Shown here: one piece after another, positions 12,329 through 23,465 of the stretch
Position numbering within the stretch: the stretch's first letter is position 1
Layout: every line of letters starts with the position of its first letter
Assembly (NCBI GenBank): GCA_039519185.1
Contig: CM076851.1
Span: 101,429,531-101,493,530, forward strand
Source: Astragalus membranaceus
Taxonomy: Eukaryota; Streptophyta; Magnoliopsida; Fabales; Fabaceae
DNA: 64,000 bases
Direction of reading: 5' to 3'
Position numbers and translations under genes: made by a program
The notes under the pieces: generated by a model
Seen by the model: only the letters and a program-made list of their open reading frames with translations
Database searches by the model: none
Told to the model about the DNA's origin: nothing

Positions 12329-14583
12329 ACCGTGTGTGAGTGTGTAAAAGAAAAAGAAAAGAAAAGAATTGAAAGAAAAGAAGAAAGAAGAAAGAGAGAA
12401 ACAGTGAAGAGAAAGAAGAGAAGAAGAAGAGAATGGCGTGAGGGAGAAGAGAAGAGGGAGGGAGAAGACTTCACCGAAACGACTTCCTTCCAACACGAAA
12501 AATGTTCGGCGTTCCTTCCTCTTCGTTTCGGTACCAATTTCCGGACGATCAACTCACTCTCTCTCACTTGGCCATTTTTGTGTTTTGGAGGTTTTGTGGG
12601 AAATCCGATTTTGGGTTGGTTTTGAAGGTTTAAGTTCGGTTAGGAACGAACCCAAGGTGGATTGCTCGAGTATTAGAGTTCGATTGGATGATTGGGAGCT
12701 AGTTGGGTGAGTTAGGTTGAAAAATCAAAATTATTGGGGTTATGTGTGAATAGTGTCATGGAGATTAGAGGAGGAGGATGATGAATAGTATCCGTGGAGA
12801 ATTTCGGGGAATTTGGTATTTCGGTCAACAAGAGGTTTCGCGATCGAGTGGAAAGCTTTGGAAGCGGATTGGAAGTCGCCGGAGCGGGGAATGTTCGTGT
12901 GGCTACTCGGTGAATTCGGCTCGATCGTGGTTCACGCTTCAAGGGTGAGTTTTACTCACGTTTAGGATTTTTGTTTTCGAATTAATTAATTGATCGTTTT
13001 ACCGCTTTCGCTGGTCTGGAATATTACTTGATATTGTCTGTTTCGGGTTAGGAATCGATCGGAGCGAGTCTCGAGTTGTGTCGTATTGAAATGGAATTTT
13101 TGGTGATTCGATTTCGAAAGATTTTGACTTAAAAACCGTTAATTGGAAAATATGTCGCGTTTTGATACAATTCGTTTAAAATGAGTTTTTGATTGATTTG
13201 ATTGATTGTGTGACTTTGATTGAGACTGTTTTTATAGTTGTCAAAACTGTTTTCAATCGGAACAAGAATCGGAATTGAGCGGAATAGCGAATTTTGCAAG
13301 AAAACGGAAAACCTGCACTTTTCTGCAGAGGGTCGCGTCGCGACCCGTTACCATCGCGTCGCGACCTAGCCCAGTTTTGTCACGCAAAAAGTTTGTCACT
13401 TTTCGCGTCGCGACGGAAGCAGTTCGCGTCGCGACGCTTTGCAGATTTTCAACAATTTTTCACTGATTTTGTTTTCGCGATATCTTTTGATTCCGGAATC
13501 CGATTGAGGTGTTCTAAGATGCGTTTCAAAGCTTATTCCGAGGCCTAACTAAATATACAATTTAAAAAGGTAAATAGAACTGTTTTCGAAGTTCAAATTG
13601 TTTCAAAAGACCGAATAATAGTACACGTGTGCGAATATGTTTTACTAATAATAAAGCGGACTATGAGTCCTACGTGGTATGGTATAACTGACGCGGGATG
13701 ATTATTATTTATTCACTATAGGAAACGACCCAATGCGGGGATTATGTTCGATTAACGGTCAAAGGTAGATGGACTAAATGTTCATTGAGTATAGGTGAAC
13801 TAACAGGTCATCGAGTGTAGATATATTTATTTATATATCTGGTTTGGGTGACGACCCATGTTGACATACTAGGAGGGACAGTCATGATCCCCCACCCTAG
13901 GCTCTGAGGCCAATAGCGGAACTGTTATTGGATAGGGGTTCGCCGGGATTTAGTCTTCGGGCAGTCGGTGGTACGTTACTGTTGTTTTGTGGTGTGTTCG
14001 CCGGGAATTAGTCTTCGGGTAGTCGGTGACACACTGAGTTATAGCAGATTCGCCGGGATTTAGTCTTGGGGCAGTCGGTGAAATGCTATGTGTAAAATAA
14101 TGCGGTTCATCGGGAGTTAGCGTTCGCGCAGTCGATGCCGTGTTGAGTTAACAATATTTTAAAATCTGGACCGAGAGCGCTAGTAGGGGTCTCGGTAGAA
14201 CTCACTGAGATTGTATCTCATTGTTTATATGTTGTTGTTTTACAGAGAAACAGGGACAACGGAAATCCAAGAGGCACGAGTAGATGGTACTCGGATGGTG
14301 GCTGAAGACTTAGGGTTATGCCTAAGTTCATATTTCCTTTTGTTGTCTATGTATTATAACTCTATGTATTGGTATTATAATTTTTATTTCCGCTTTCTTG
14401 TAAGATATTGAACACTGTGTTTCACTGATTGTTTATGGTCTTATTTATGTTTAAGACTGTTCTGTTGTTATTCAGTGAAGTTTTTATAGTGGTGTTCAGT
14501 ATTTAAACAGGAAATATATCTCTGATGTTCTAGGAATGGTGCACTTGGGTATTTTTACTCGATAAGAATACCGGGGTGTTACA
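12053..14583 (+). repeat. 3' LTR of the chromovirus
   Basis: The LTR is 2,531 bp and nearly identical to 5734-8331. Differences seen by eye are about a dozen substitutions, the shorter AT tract (12266-12325) and one missing tandem unit. It is followed by TSD copy TTCCG (14584-14588). Confidence 0.93.
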
Positions 14584-14708
14584 TTCCGCTCTTTGCGAGT
14601 TTTCAGTCCACCGGGTCGCTCTTTTTGCCTAGGCCGCCCTTTCGGGTTTTCAACCTAGCGAGCTAATTCTTGCTTGGCTCATCTTTCTCTTTTTTTCTTT
14701 TATTTTTC

Positions 14709-14768
14709 TCAGGCGTAATATTTCTTGACTGAATCTGAATTAACTGGGTTTCTGAGTTCTTCACCATC
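14709..14768 (-). pseudogene. last 20 codons of Ogre integrase, separated by a solo LTR
   Basis: Read from 14768 leftward, GAT GGT GAA GAA continues the integrase frame that stops being collinear at 17444, and it ends with TGA at 14709-14711. The two parts are separated by the solo LTR 14769-17443 and its TSD CCATC. Because the TSD is part of this frame, the original end of the protein is visible in two pieces. Confidence 0.85.
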
Positions 14769-17368
14769 TGTAACACCCGTTTCTACCCCTTTCATTTATA
14801 ACAATTATCAGAGTGCACAAATTATTTTTTTCTTTTCGAAACGGAATGCTACATTTACTTCAAAAACACGTCAATTGTTTAACTTAAATTAAAATCATTA
14901 CGTGGCATCATGGGCGGGCCATTACTCAAAAATACAGTTACAACGTTAAAATAAAATCCAACAAGTCGTACAAGACAAAATCACTATCTAATAAGACGCC
15001 CCCCAGGTGCTACGTATCAGAGCGACTCGAACTCAAGGGAATGAAGGTCAAAGCCTTCAAGTACGGTTACCTGTAAAGTAAAAATCAACAAAAAGGGGTG
15101 AGTCTCAGACCCTATAATAAAGTACATAAGGAGTAGTATGTACAGATACAGGACTACATCAATTACAGCAATATTCACTTTAATCACCAGTTCAGTCAAC
15201 CGAAATTAATCACCAATTCATCACCAACTAAATATTCACCAAACAATCACCAAATAAAAGTAATCACCAACAATCACCAAATAAATAATCACCAAAACAT
15301 TCACCAAATGTATGTCTAATGTATGAGATGCAACCCAAAACTCCACGGGCATATGCATGTGGATCCATCACCAAAAATGAGCCTTGAGGGCATTCACCAA
15401 AATTTATAATAAGGCCGAAGCCCGAGGCCGAAGCCTATTCACCAAAAATCATGCATATGATTATGCGACACCATGACAATGCATCACACACCAGAATCAC
15501 CAAATAAAAGTATGCCATAGCATATTCACCAACAGTTTGTTTAGTTCACCAACACCCAACAGAGGATCACAGACCCCATTCACCAATAATAATATACACC
15601 ATATATATATATATTTGCATACCACACTGTTACACAACACATTACTTTCACCGTGACAACACCATTTAAATTACAAGGAACAGTACCTTAATCTCACGAA
15701 GAACACCAACATTTTATTTAAAAGAAACAGTAGCGATTTCCAATCCAAACAACAACTAGTACACAGTCACTTGGGACTTTCAGAAAACGGCCGGGGAAAA
15801 ATATTAAGTTTTGGTTTTGGCCTGGACAAACAGATAGACAATTAAATGAGCGTCGTAACGCACTTTGAACCACCTAAAACGGACACCCGAGTCAAAAGTT
15901 ACGTTAAAAACAAGTTTAGGAAAAATTAGGCAACACTGCTGAAAACTGGCGCCTTAGGCGCCCAGGCACCAGGCAACACGCGCACTGGCGCCCAGCGCCC
16001 AGGCGCGCCACACACGCACACCCGCACGCACAACAGGCGCCCAGCGCCCAGGCGCGCAACACAGACACACCCGCGCGCACAACAGGCGCCCAGCGCTGGC
16101 GCCCAGCGCCCAGCGCAATACCCAGCAACACGCGCACAGCGCCCTTGGCGCCCAGCACAGGGCGCCTGGCGCCCAGAACACTGCCAGCAACAGATTTTTA
16201 CACAATTTTAGCCCCAAACATCATTTTCTCAAATTGTTTTCTTGACTCAATTCCAATACACATCACAACCACCATGGATACACGTTTAAAATCACCAAAA
16301 CTATACACCAATTTGTAAACATGGATCAACAACAATCGAATTCAACAACAATTCCAATCACAACATGGATTACGAATGTAACAACATCAAGAACATGATT
16401 TCTTAGTACATCCTAACAATCATAAATATCACCTAGGCTATCACTACTTAGGATCCACCATAGGAATTGTTATAGGAATTGAAAAGGACATCCCCCTTAC
16501 TTGGCTAAAACACAATAATTTGGTACGGGGCACCGAGCATAAGGGTGCCTACTTCCGTGACCAAAATTCCGACAACGTCAATACTTGGCGCGGGGCACCC
16601 CACTCAAGGGCGCCTAATTCCGCACCTAGACAACAATTTCCAGCAACACTAAAAATACCACAATGGCGCCTTATGCGCCTATAACACCCAAAACATCAAA
16701 TTCACCAACAACAACACATGAGTACCAAGTGCTCAATCATCAACAACTATTTCAAACACCACAAAATTACTCCAAACTCAATGAATTCAGCCCAACATCA
16801 TCATTTATACATTTATTCGAGCACTTAGTACGCAATTCGAAATTCATCATACAGAGCAACAATTCGCATATCATCACAATGAGCAACAATTGAACAACAA
16901 CATACTCATATATCATAAACAACATAAAAAGTCAATTTAAACAGGACATAGGACCTAACCCCTACATACATCCCATTATGTTCCCTATTATAAGGCAAGA
17001 CCCACCCTTACCTTAGTTTCACCGAAGACAGGGATCCCTCCACGCACACACCGAGTAACCACAGCAACTGAGCTCCTCTCCTCCTCCTTGGGATTTGCGC
17101 CTCTCTCTTCTCCTCTCCTCTCCCTTGCGCTATTTTTCCTTCTCTTTCTTTCTCTCCTTCGCGTTTTCTTTCTTTTTCTCTCTTTCACGCTTTCTCCTCT
17201 TTTCTTTTTCACGCCCCTTCTCTCTTTCTCTCAAGTGAGGCGCCTCCCCCCAACCCCTAGTCACATGCGCCTAAGCCAACTCCTGGGCCTGGATCACGGG
17301 CCTCCATCCACTTAAGCCCATTTAAATAATTAAATATCACCACCCTCTAAATAATTAAAACCACCCAA

Positions 17369-17407
<39 letters not shown>

Positions 17408-17443
17408 CATCAACTCCTATTTAATTAATTTCGGGGTGTTACA
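14769..17443 (-). repeat. solo LTR, chromovirus type, inside Ogre pol
   Basis: Termini are TGTAACACCC and GGGTGTTACA, with TSD CCATC at 14764-14768 and 17444-17448. There is no internal coding region, so this is a solo LTR left by LTR-LTR recombination. The purine-rich tract (17040-17230 on the minus strand), followed by a GC-rich array and then AT-rich repeats, mirrors the layout of the LTR at 5734-8331 and supports minus orientation. CACCAA-rich repeats fill 15170-15600. An (ATT)n run lies at about 17369-17407. No gene is seen. Confidence 0.9.
15943..16190. repeat. GGCGCC / GCGCCCAGGCGC array in the solo LTR
   Basis: More than ten GGCGCC or CAGCGCCCAGG-type units lie in about 250 bp, with strongly AT-rich sequence on both sides. 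It sits 1.25-1.5 kb from the LTR start, the same relative position as the TCGCGTCGCGA cluster in the neighbouring chromovirus LTR. Confidence 0.88.
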
Positions 17444-20400
17444 CCATCCATGTTGGTGAGTATCAATGCTCCTCCAGAAAAGGCTTTCTTTACCACATAT
17501 GGTCCATCATAGCTAGGAGTCCATTTCCCACGGGGGTCACTCTGAATAGGCAGGATCTTCTTGAGCACAAGGTCTCCTTCGCTGAATTCTCGGGGACGAA
17601 CCTTCTTGTCGAAAGCTGTCTTCATCCTTTGTTGATACAACTGGCCATGACACAGGGCAACAATTCTTTTCTCCTCAATGAGATTCAGGTGATCCAGACG
17701 AGCCTGGACCCATTCTTCTTCTTCCAACTTGGTTTCCATCAGCACCCGTAGGGAGGGTATCTCAACTTCAATAGGGAGGACTGCTTCCGACCCATACACC
17801 AAAGAGAAAGGGGTTGCCCCGGTTAAAGTACGCACTGAGGTACGATACCCATGCAAAGCGAAAGGAAGCATCTCATGCCAATCTTTGTAGGTTACTACCA
17901 TCTTTTGCACGATCCTCTTGATATTCTTATTGGTTGTTTCGACTGCCCCATTCATCTTGGGATGGTATGGAGAAGAATTATGATGTTGGATTTTGAAGTC
18001 CTCGCATAACTCTTTCATCATCTTACTGTTCAGGTTGCTGCCATTATCTGTGATACTCTTGTCTGGAAGCCCATAGCGACAAACCAGATCTCTCTTTACG
18101 TACTTAGCAACCACAGAGCTAGTAATGCTGGAGTATGAAGTAGCTTCAACCCACATGGTGAAGTAATCAATAGCGACCAGGATGAAGCGATGCCCATTTG
18201 ATGCCTTAGGCTTGATAGGACCTATGACGTCCATGCCCCACATTGAGAATGGCCAGGATGCAGTCAGGACATTTAGGGAAGCAGGTGGCACATGAATGTG
18301 ATCAGCGTAGATTTGGCACTTGTGACATCTTCTCACGAAACTATAGCAATCTGATTCCATTCGCAACCAATAATAGCCAGCTCTTAAGATTTTTCTTGCC
18401 ATAGTGTGCCCACTGGAATGAACCCCAAATGAGCCTTCATGGACTTCTTTCATGATTTTTGTTGCCTCTTCTTCTGCCACACACCTCAGGAGGACCATAT
18501 CATAATTCCTCTTGTATAGAACTTCACCGTTCAAAAAGAAATTCCTTGACAATCTTCTGAGGGTTCTCTTGTCATTCTCTGACGCTCCAGGAGGGTACTC
18601 TCTGTTCAAGATGTATTGCTTGATGTCATGATACCGGGGCTTGTTATCAGACTCTTCCTCAATTGTCGCGCAGTAATGATGTGCTGGCAAATCTCGATAC
18701 TGAATCTTGATGTGAGTCAAGCTTTTGTCGTAGTTGATATTGAACATTGAAGACAAAGTGGCTAGCGCATCAGCCAACTGGTTCTCATTGCGAGGAAGAT
18801 ACTGAAATGTGATTTCCTCAAAAGGCTCAACCAACTCTAGAATGTAATCTCGGTAAGGGATCAACTTGGAGTCCCTGGTCTCCCAATCACCATTCACTTG
18901 GTGAATGACTAGAGCTGAATCTCCATACACATCAAGTCTCTTAACTTTCCAATCAATGGCTGCCTGGATACCAAGAATACATGCCTCATATTCTGCAATA
19001 TCATTGGTGACGTAGAAGCTTAGTCTGGCAGTGAACGGAATGAAGCGATTATCAGGGGAAATCAGCACTGCCCCGGCTCCGTGCCCATATATGTTGGAGG
19101 CACCATCAAACACCACTCTCCATCTTTTATCTTCTGGGGATTTCCCTTCTTCAAACAAGGCCATGATATCTTCATCTGGAAAGTCATACTGCATAGGCTG
19201 ATAATCTTCAACGGGCTGGTGTGCCAGGTACTCGGCCAGCGCACTACCTTTAATTGCTTTCTGAGTGACATATAGGAGATCATATTCTGATAACTGCATT
19301 TGCCAACGGGCAAGTCTCCCTGTAAGTGCGGGCTTCTCTAAGAAGTACTTGATAGGATCCATTTTAGATACCAACCAAGTAGTGTGACTTAGCATGTACT
19401 GCCTCAAACGATGAGCAGCCCAAGCTAAAGCACAACAAGTCTTTTCTAGCAGCGAGTACTTTGTTTCACAGTTAGTGAATTTCTTGCTCAAATAGTAAAT
19501 GGCATGCTCTTTCTTCCCAGATTCATCATGTTGCCCTAACACACAACCCATTGAGCTGTCTAGCACGGTTAGGTACAAGATCAGAGGTCTGCCGGGTACA
19601 GGAGGCATCAAGATAGGTGGATTCTGAAGATATTTCTTGATCTTTTCAAATGCTTCTTGACAATCATCATTCCATTTGGTCTCTTGATTCTTGCACAATA
19701 GTTTGAAGATTGGTTCACAAGTGGCAGTCAATTGGAATATGAACCTAGAGATGTAGTTCAGTCTTCCAAGGAAACCCCGAATCTCTTTTTCTATTTTAGG
19801 AACTGGCATCTCAAGAATCGCACGCACCTTGTCTGGATCGATTTCTTTTGGCTGACGATGAATCCCAACAACTTTCCTGATCGCACGCCAAAGGTACACT
19901 TGGCAGGATTTAATCTGAGCTTGAATTTTCTCGACCGCTCGAAGAGCTTTTGCAAATTGACAATGTGTTCCTCATCAGTTTTAGACTTTGCGATCATATC
20001 GTCCACGTAGACCTCTATTTCTTTGTGCATCATGTCGTGAAATAATGTGACCATAGCCCTTTGATAGGTAGCACCGGCGTTCTTCAACCCGAATGGCATG
20101 ACTCTGTAACAGAATGTTCCCCAAAGAGTTGTGAAAATTGTCTTCTCCATATCCTCAGGAGCCATCTTGATCTGGTTATACCCTGAATACCCATCCATGA
20201 AGGAGAACAGTGAATGCTGCGCCATACTATCCACTAAGACATCAATATGGGGCAGGGGAAAATCATCTTTGGGACTAGCACGATTCAGATCTCTGCAATC
20301 AACGCACATTCTAACTTTCCCGTCCTTTTTCAGAACTGGCACGATGTTAGCAACCCATTGCGGATACTTGGCTACCGCTAGGAACCCGGCGTCAAACTGC

Positions 20401-20828
20401 TTTTTCACCTCATCTCTGATCTTTAAGGACATTTCTGGCTTCATTCTTCTCAGTTTCTGCTTTACAGGAGGACATTCTGGCTGTACCGGCAACTTATGCA
20501 CCACTATGTCAGTATCTAACCCTGGCATATCCTGATAAGACGATGCGAAGACATCAACATAGTCATGCAGGAGTTCAATTAGCTTCTTGCGCTCGCTTTC
20601 CTTTATTGAAGTACCCACCTTTACTTCCTTCTTACTGTCCTCTGTGCCTAGGTTAATTATCTCAACAGATTCCCCATGCGTCTGAATAACCTTTTCCTCT
20701 TGTTCAACCATTCTCATCAATTCTGGAGGAGTTTCCCAGTCATCCTCAACATCCTCCTCAGCTTGATTAACGGGGTGAGCAAAATTAACATATGAACCGT
20801 TGGCATCATTATTTTCAAAGATATTCAT
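17444..20828 (-). pseudogene. Ogre-like pol: reverse transcriptase, two RNase H domains, integrase (frameshifted)
   Basis: The frame opens at ATG 20828 (MNIFENN) just after a splice-acceptor-like TGCAG ending at 20836. Ogre elements are known to carry an intron upstream of RT, so this start is plausible. RT has YRVMPFGLKNAGATYQRAM and catalytic YVDD (19998-20009). A retroviral-type RNase H follows, then a second, archaeal-type RNase H (VVFDGASN, IAEYEACILG), a hallmark of the Tat lineage. Integrase shows the zinc-binding H/C region (CHKCQ), the first D (GMDVIG), the second D (ITDNGSN) and E (GAVETTNK). A frameshift near 19855 separates RT from the rest. The C-terminus is cut by the solo LTR. 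Confidence 0.9.
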
Positions 20829-20938
20829 TTTAGATCTGCATTTGCGGGAATAGAAAGAAATGAACAAGCAAAATAGAAACACAAGATGAAGACACATGAT
20901 AATGAAACGCAATTTTATTCATTTGAGAGTCCGAAAGC

Positions 20939-21349
20939 AATTATCCTTGATAAAATAAACTGTATTTTTCATCCTTGACTTGGTTTAGTTCAAAAATAAT
21001 TAACTTGCTCTCATTTGAATGCCCACAGATATTGAAACATGCACTATTCTATTCCCTAAAATTCTCAAAAATTAATAAAAATGTTTTTTTTTGGGTGCCA
21101 AAAATTAATAACGATCAATAAATGGCCTTTTTGAAGATTAAAATGCATGCCAAATGACAAGGGCAAAAGGTAAGCTAACGCAGTTACGACTGGCGCGTGC
21201 GCGTAATTCAAATAAAAATGCGAGATAGGGGACAAATACACATAAATGCGAAAGTCCATTAACCTACACAAATTATGAATTACCCTTATTGTTTCCATTT
21301 TTGTTTAAAAAAAGGTTTTGACTTGGGCGGACAAAATTAGGATATGACA
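20939..21349 (-). repeat. 5' LTR remnant of the Ogre-like element (first 411 bp)
   Basis: This matches 3933-4343 closely, with a few substitutions. Downstream of 20939 the LTR stops and pol-proximal sequence begins directly, so the rest of the LTR, the PBS, gag and protease have been deleted. The outer end is TGTCATATCC and abuts TSD CCGAT. Confidence 0.88.
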
Positions 21350-21616
21350 CCGATGCACGTGCCTTCCCCAGCTGGGTAGAGGCTGCACAGGCAGGGAAGC
21401 CACACGCCTTTCAATCTCTCTTAGGCGAGCTTCCTGCTGCAGCATAGCTTGAGTGCGATCGGCCAGGAGATCCAGAAGCTGACTCACATTCGAGGGTGGG
21501 GCAGGCTGACTAGTGCCCTCGTCAGGTAGGCTGGCGACGTTGCCCTCACGAGTACTCTCTGGTTGGGGTGCGGGTATGGCAACGCTTTGAATCCGGGGTT
21601 TGCCTCTAGGTGCCAT
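21350..21616 (-). pseudogene. gag of element T, N-terminal part
   Basis: The frame starts with ATG at 21614-21616 (MAPRGKPRIQS), then a Pro/Glu-rich linker and a coiled-coil-like stretch (LLDLLADRTQAMLQQEARL). It runs into the Ogre insertion at 21350. The last native codons (CAC GTG CAT CGG) include the TSD and continue in the same frame at 861. The same N-terminus begins the ORF at 55043 of the related element, which supports the chosen start. Confidence 0.82.
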
Positions 21617-21666
21617 GGGGTAGCAAGAGGAAAGTTCGAGTAGTGATGATGTGAAAGATAGATATC

Positions 21667-21683
21667 TCCCACTGTGGTCGCTA
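21667..21683 (-). other. primer binding site of element T (degenerate)
   Basis: The minus strand reads TAGCGACCACAGTGGGA just after the LTR. The related element at 54976 has TGGCGACCACAGTGGGA, so this copy has one change in the invariant TGG. Confidence 0.7.
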
Positions 21684-21684
21684 A

Positions 21685-22062
21685 TGTTCTGTACCTAGCA
21701 GTATTTTGGTCGGCTGCTGTTGGTAGGTCTCTTGCTGCCCTGGCAGGTGGTCAGTGAGCTCCCGGGTGGGGGGGGGGGGGGGGTACCTGCAAAGCCACTC
21801 CGACGCTCAAGTCAGTATGAGAATAAGCTAGTGAATTTGCAAGGGAAGAGTGTGTACCTCGTAAATGGCTATGCGAGCCGGTATTTATAAGAAATCGTGC
21901 CCGTTTGTGGATCGTCGGATCAGCGGAATTGATCTTAACCGTCCAAGCGTGATTGGGATTGCATGTTGTGGATATGGGCCAAAGTGATTGGACCAATCCA
22001 TATTCATTACTAAATGCACCTCCTGAAATTGCTAAATGGACCTCTTGGTCCAGTCCAGAACA
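21685..22062 (-). repeat. 5' LTR of element T
   Basis: The 378-bp LTR begins TGTTCTGG and ends ACAGAACA, collinear with the 365-367 bp LTRs at 54608-54974 and 61641-62005. A TATAAATA box is visible on the minus strand near 21880. A G run of about 18 lies at 21765-21782 on the plus strand. Confidence 0.9.
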
Positions 22063-22259
22063 GACGTGAAGATGTTGTTTTACAACTTGAGGAGATGCGC
22101 AAGTTGAAAACCGAAAGGAAGAAACAATTTTTGGAAATCTTAGATCAACTGCAGAATATTTCCACTGAGCTCTATGGCAGCGTGGGGGTTAGTGCACATT
22201 TAGATGAGAAGAACTTATCTTTGAAAAAACTAGAAGAATTGAAGAGGCATTCAACTTAA
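22063..22259 (+). pseudogene. captured MAP65 (microtubule-associated protein) fragment
   Basis: The translation contains EDVVLQLEEMRKLKTERKKQ and LSLKKLEEL, matching the coiled-coil region of the plant MAP65/PRC1/Ase1 family as known from established sequences. MAP65 proteins crosslink antiparallel microtubules. Only about 65 codons are present, ending in TAA at 22257-22259. The upstream side is cut by the LTR of element T. It is a gene piece inside a transposon, not an expressed host gene. Confidence 0.72.
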
Positions 22260-22394
22260 AAATGAAAAGGTGATTTCTGTCTTTATTTGTTGCCTGGACT
22301 TTTGATAGATAGAAACGGCTATATGTCTTTTTTTACCACTTCAAAGTCTATTTGAAAATATACTAAGTTAAGTTTTGTTGAACTTTGTTGACAG

Positions 22395-23094
22395 TGTTCT
22401 AACATATTTCTTACCAAGGATCAGAATGTTCGCCTTGGTGAGTTCATCTACCACATTTGATTAAATTGGAGATATATGATTAATTAAGTATTTATTCTGA
22501 ATTTAGGGGATTTTGGGCTTGCTAAGACACTAAAAGCAGATGATCTGACTTCTTCGGTACGTGTGAAATTGGGATCTTGTGCTTTCTTCTGTCTTTTTAA
22601 ATCCAAACTTTTTGTTTGAAGGTTGTAAGGAATATGGATAGAAGCTAAACTTCATTCTGTCAAGTTTCAATTGTAGTGATGAATTCTAAATGCCAACACC
22701 ATATGCATAGAAGTACTTTTCAATTGTATTGGTGAAAATTCTTTAGTTTTCAAGCTGGTGTTGCTCTGCAGCCATATAGCAATATTGCTTCTCTTTCTCT
22801 TGATTGCTGATGTGTTTCTTGTTCATTTTTCTGAATCCTATATTTTTTTTTAAGGATGGAATCCAAGTTTTAATAATTTCCAACTACTAGAAGTTGATGA
22901 TATGTTAATGGTTTTGTGTTTCAAATCTATATGATTGGCATTGCGTTTATCTCATTAAGTGCGGTCAGTGGTTGTACAACTGGTTAATATTGTTGTAAAT
23001 ATTTGTATGCAGGTGGTAGGAACTCCCAACTACATGTGTCCTGAACTACTTGCAGATATTCCTTATGGATTCAAATCTGATATCTGGTCGCTAG
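22395..23094 (+). pseudogene. captured NEK (NIMA-related) protein kinase fragment, three exons
   Basis: Three exon-like blocks have AG/GT borders: 22395-22437 (CSNIFLTKDQNVRLG), 22507-22556 (DFGLAKTLKADDLTSS) and 23013-23094 (VVGTPNYMCPELLADIPYG). Together they span the catalytic-loop end, the DFG motif and the activation segment of a plant NEK kinase. The introns are retained, so capture was at the DNA level. The N-lobe and the rest of the C-lobe are missing, so no kinase activity is possible. Confidence 0.85.
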
Positions 23095-23465
23095 GTACTT
23101 CTTTTTCTCTTTTAGAAATTTTGAACTTTTTTTACTGCTTATATTATAGTAACTGGATTTTTTGACAGAACAACAGAACTTGTTAGTCATTAATAGTTTG
23201 GTTCATCCCTTTATTTTCTGATATTGCAGATAACATGACTGAGGCGTTATTGTTCTTGCCATTAATAGTTTTGGCCATGAATTTGTTCATATTCATGGCA
23301 TGTGAATACTTGATAGAAAACTATGATAACTATTCTTAGTTTATACTTCTTTGAATTTCTTTATGTATGACAGTATAAGAATGAATTTCTTTATGTATGA
23401 CAGTATATGACAGTATAAGAATTTCTTTGGTGTTAAAAACAACTTTTTATCAATCATGTTATCCT

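Larger units (their letters stand above)
5734..14583 (+). mobile_element. full-length Tekay/Del-like chromovirus (Ty3/gypsy) with decayed coding region
   Basis: The LTRs begin TGTAACACCC and end GGGTGTTACA, with TSD TTCCG at 5729-5733 and 14584-14588. The PBS matches the initiator tRNA-Met type (8334) and a polypurine tract lies at 12041. The two LTRs differ by two indels (10 bp in the AT microsatellite, 57 bp in a tandem repeat) and only about a dozen substitutions by eye. The 3.7 kb interior is full of stops and frameshifts. The insertion is therefore recent but the element does not encode its own enzymes. Confidence 0.92.
862..21349 (-). mobile_element. Ogre-like Ty3/gypsy element (Tat lineage), deleted and interrupted
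   Basis: This element is bounded by TSD CCGAT (857-861 and 21350-21354) and by LTR termini TGTCATATCC... and ...GGGGTGCGACA on the minus strand. Its order, read right to left, is: 411-bp remnant of the 5' LTR, RT-RNase H-integrase region, 3' non-coding region, polypurine tract and complete 3' LTR. gag and protease are missing. Two later insertions sit inside it: a full chromovirus (5734-14583) and a solo LTR (14769-17443). Without them its own sequence is about 9 kb. The dual RNase H layout and LTR ends are typical of legume Ogre/Tat elements. Confidence 0.88.
1..22062 (-). mobile_element. Tat-lineage Ty3/gypsy element 'T', partial, split by a nested Ogre element
   Basis: On the minus strand this element starts with an LTR at 22062-21685, followed by a PBS-like site and a gag reading frame beginning at 21616. 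Gag is interrupted at 21350 and resumes at 861, running to the left window edge. The break is the insertion site of the element at 862-21349, which is flanked by CCGAT on both sides. The LTR and the gag N-terminus (starting MAPRG) match the element at 54608-62005, so both belong to one family. The bases right of the LTR (GACGT, 22063-22067) should be one TSD copy; the partner lies outside the window. The host site is a MAP65-like fragment. Confidence 0.85.

Noticed and set aside
15916..16217. Ala/Gly/Cys-rich ORFs on the minus strand
   Set aside because: Translation of the GGCGCC array in a solo LTR; several frames are open at once, as expected of a repeat without stops.
22395..23094. A functional host kinase gene
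   Set aside because: Only three short exon blocks of the activation segment are present, with no N-lobe, no promoter region and a transposon on either side.
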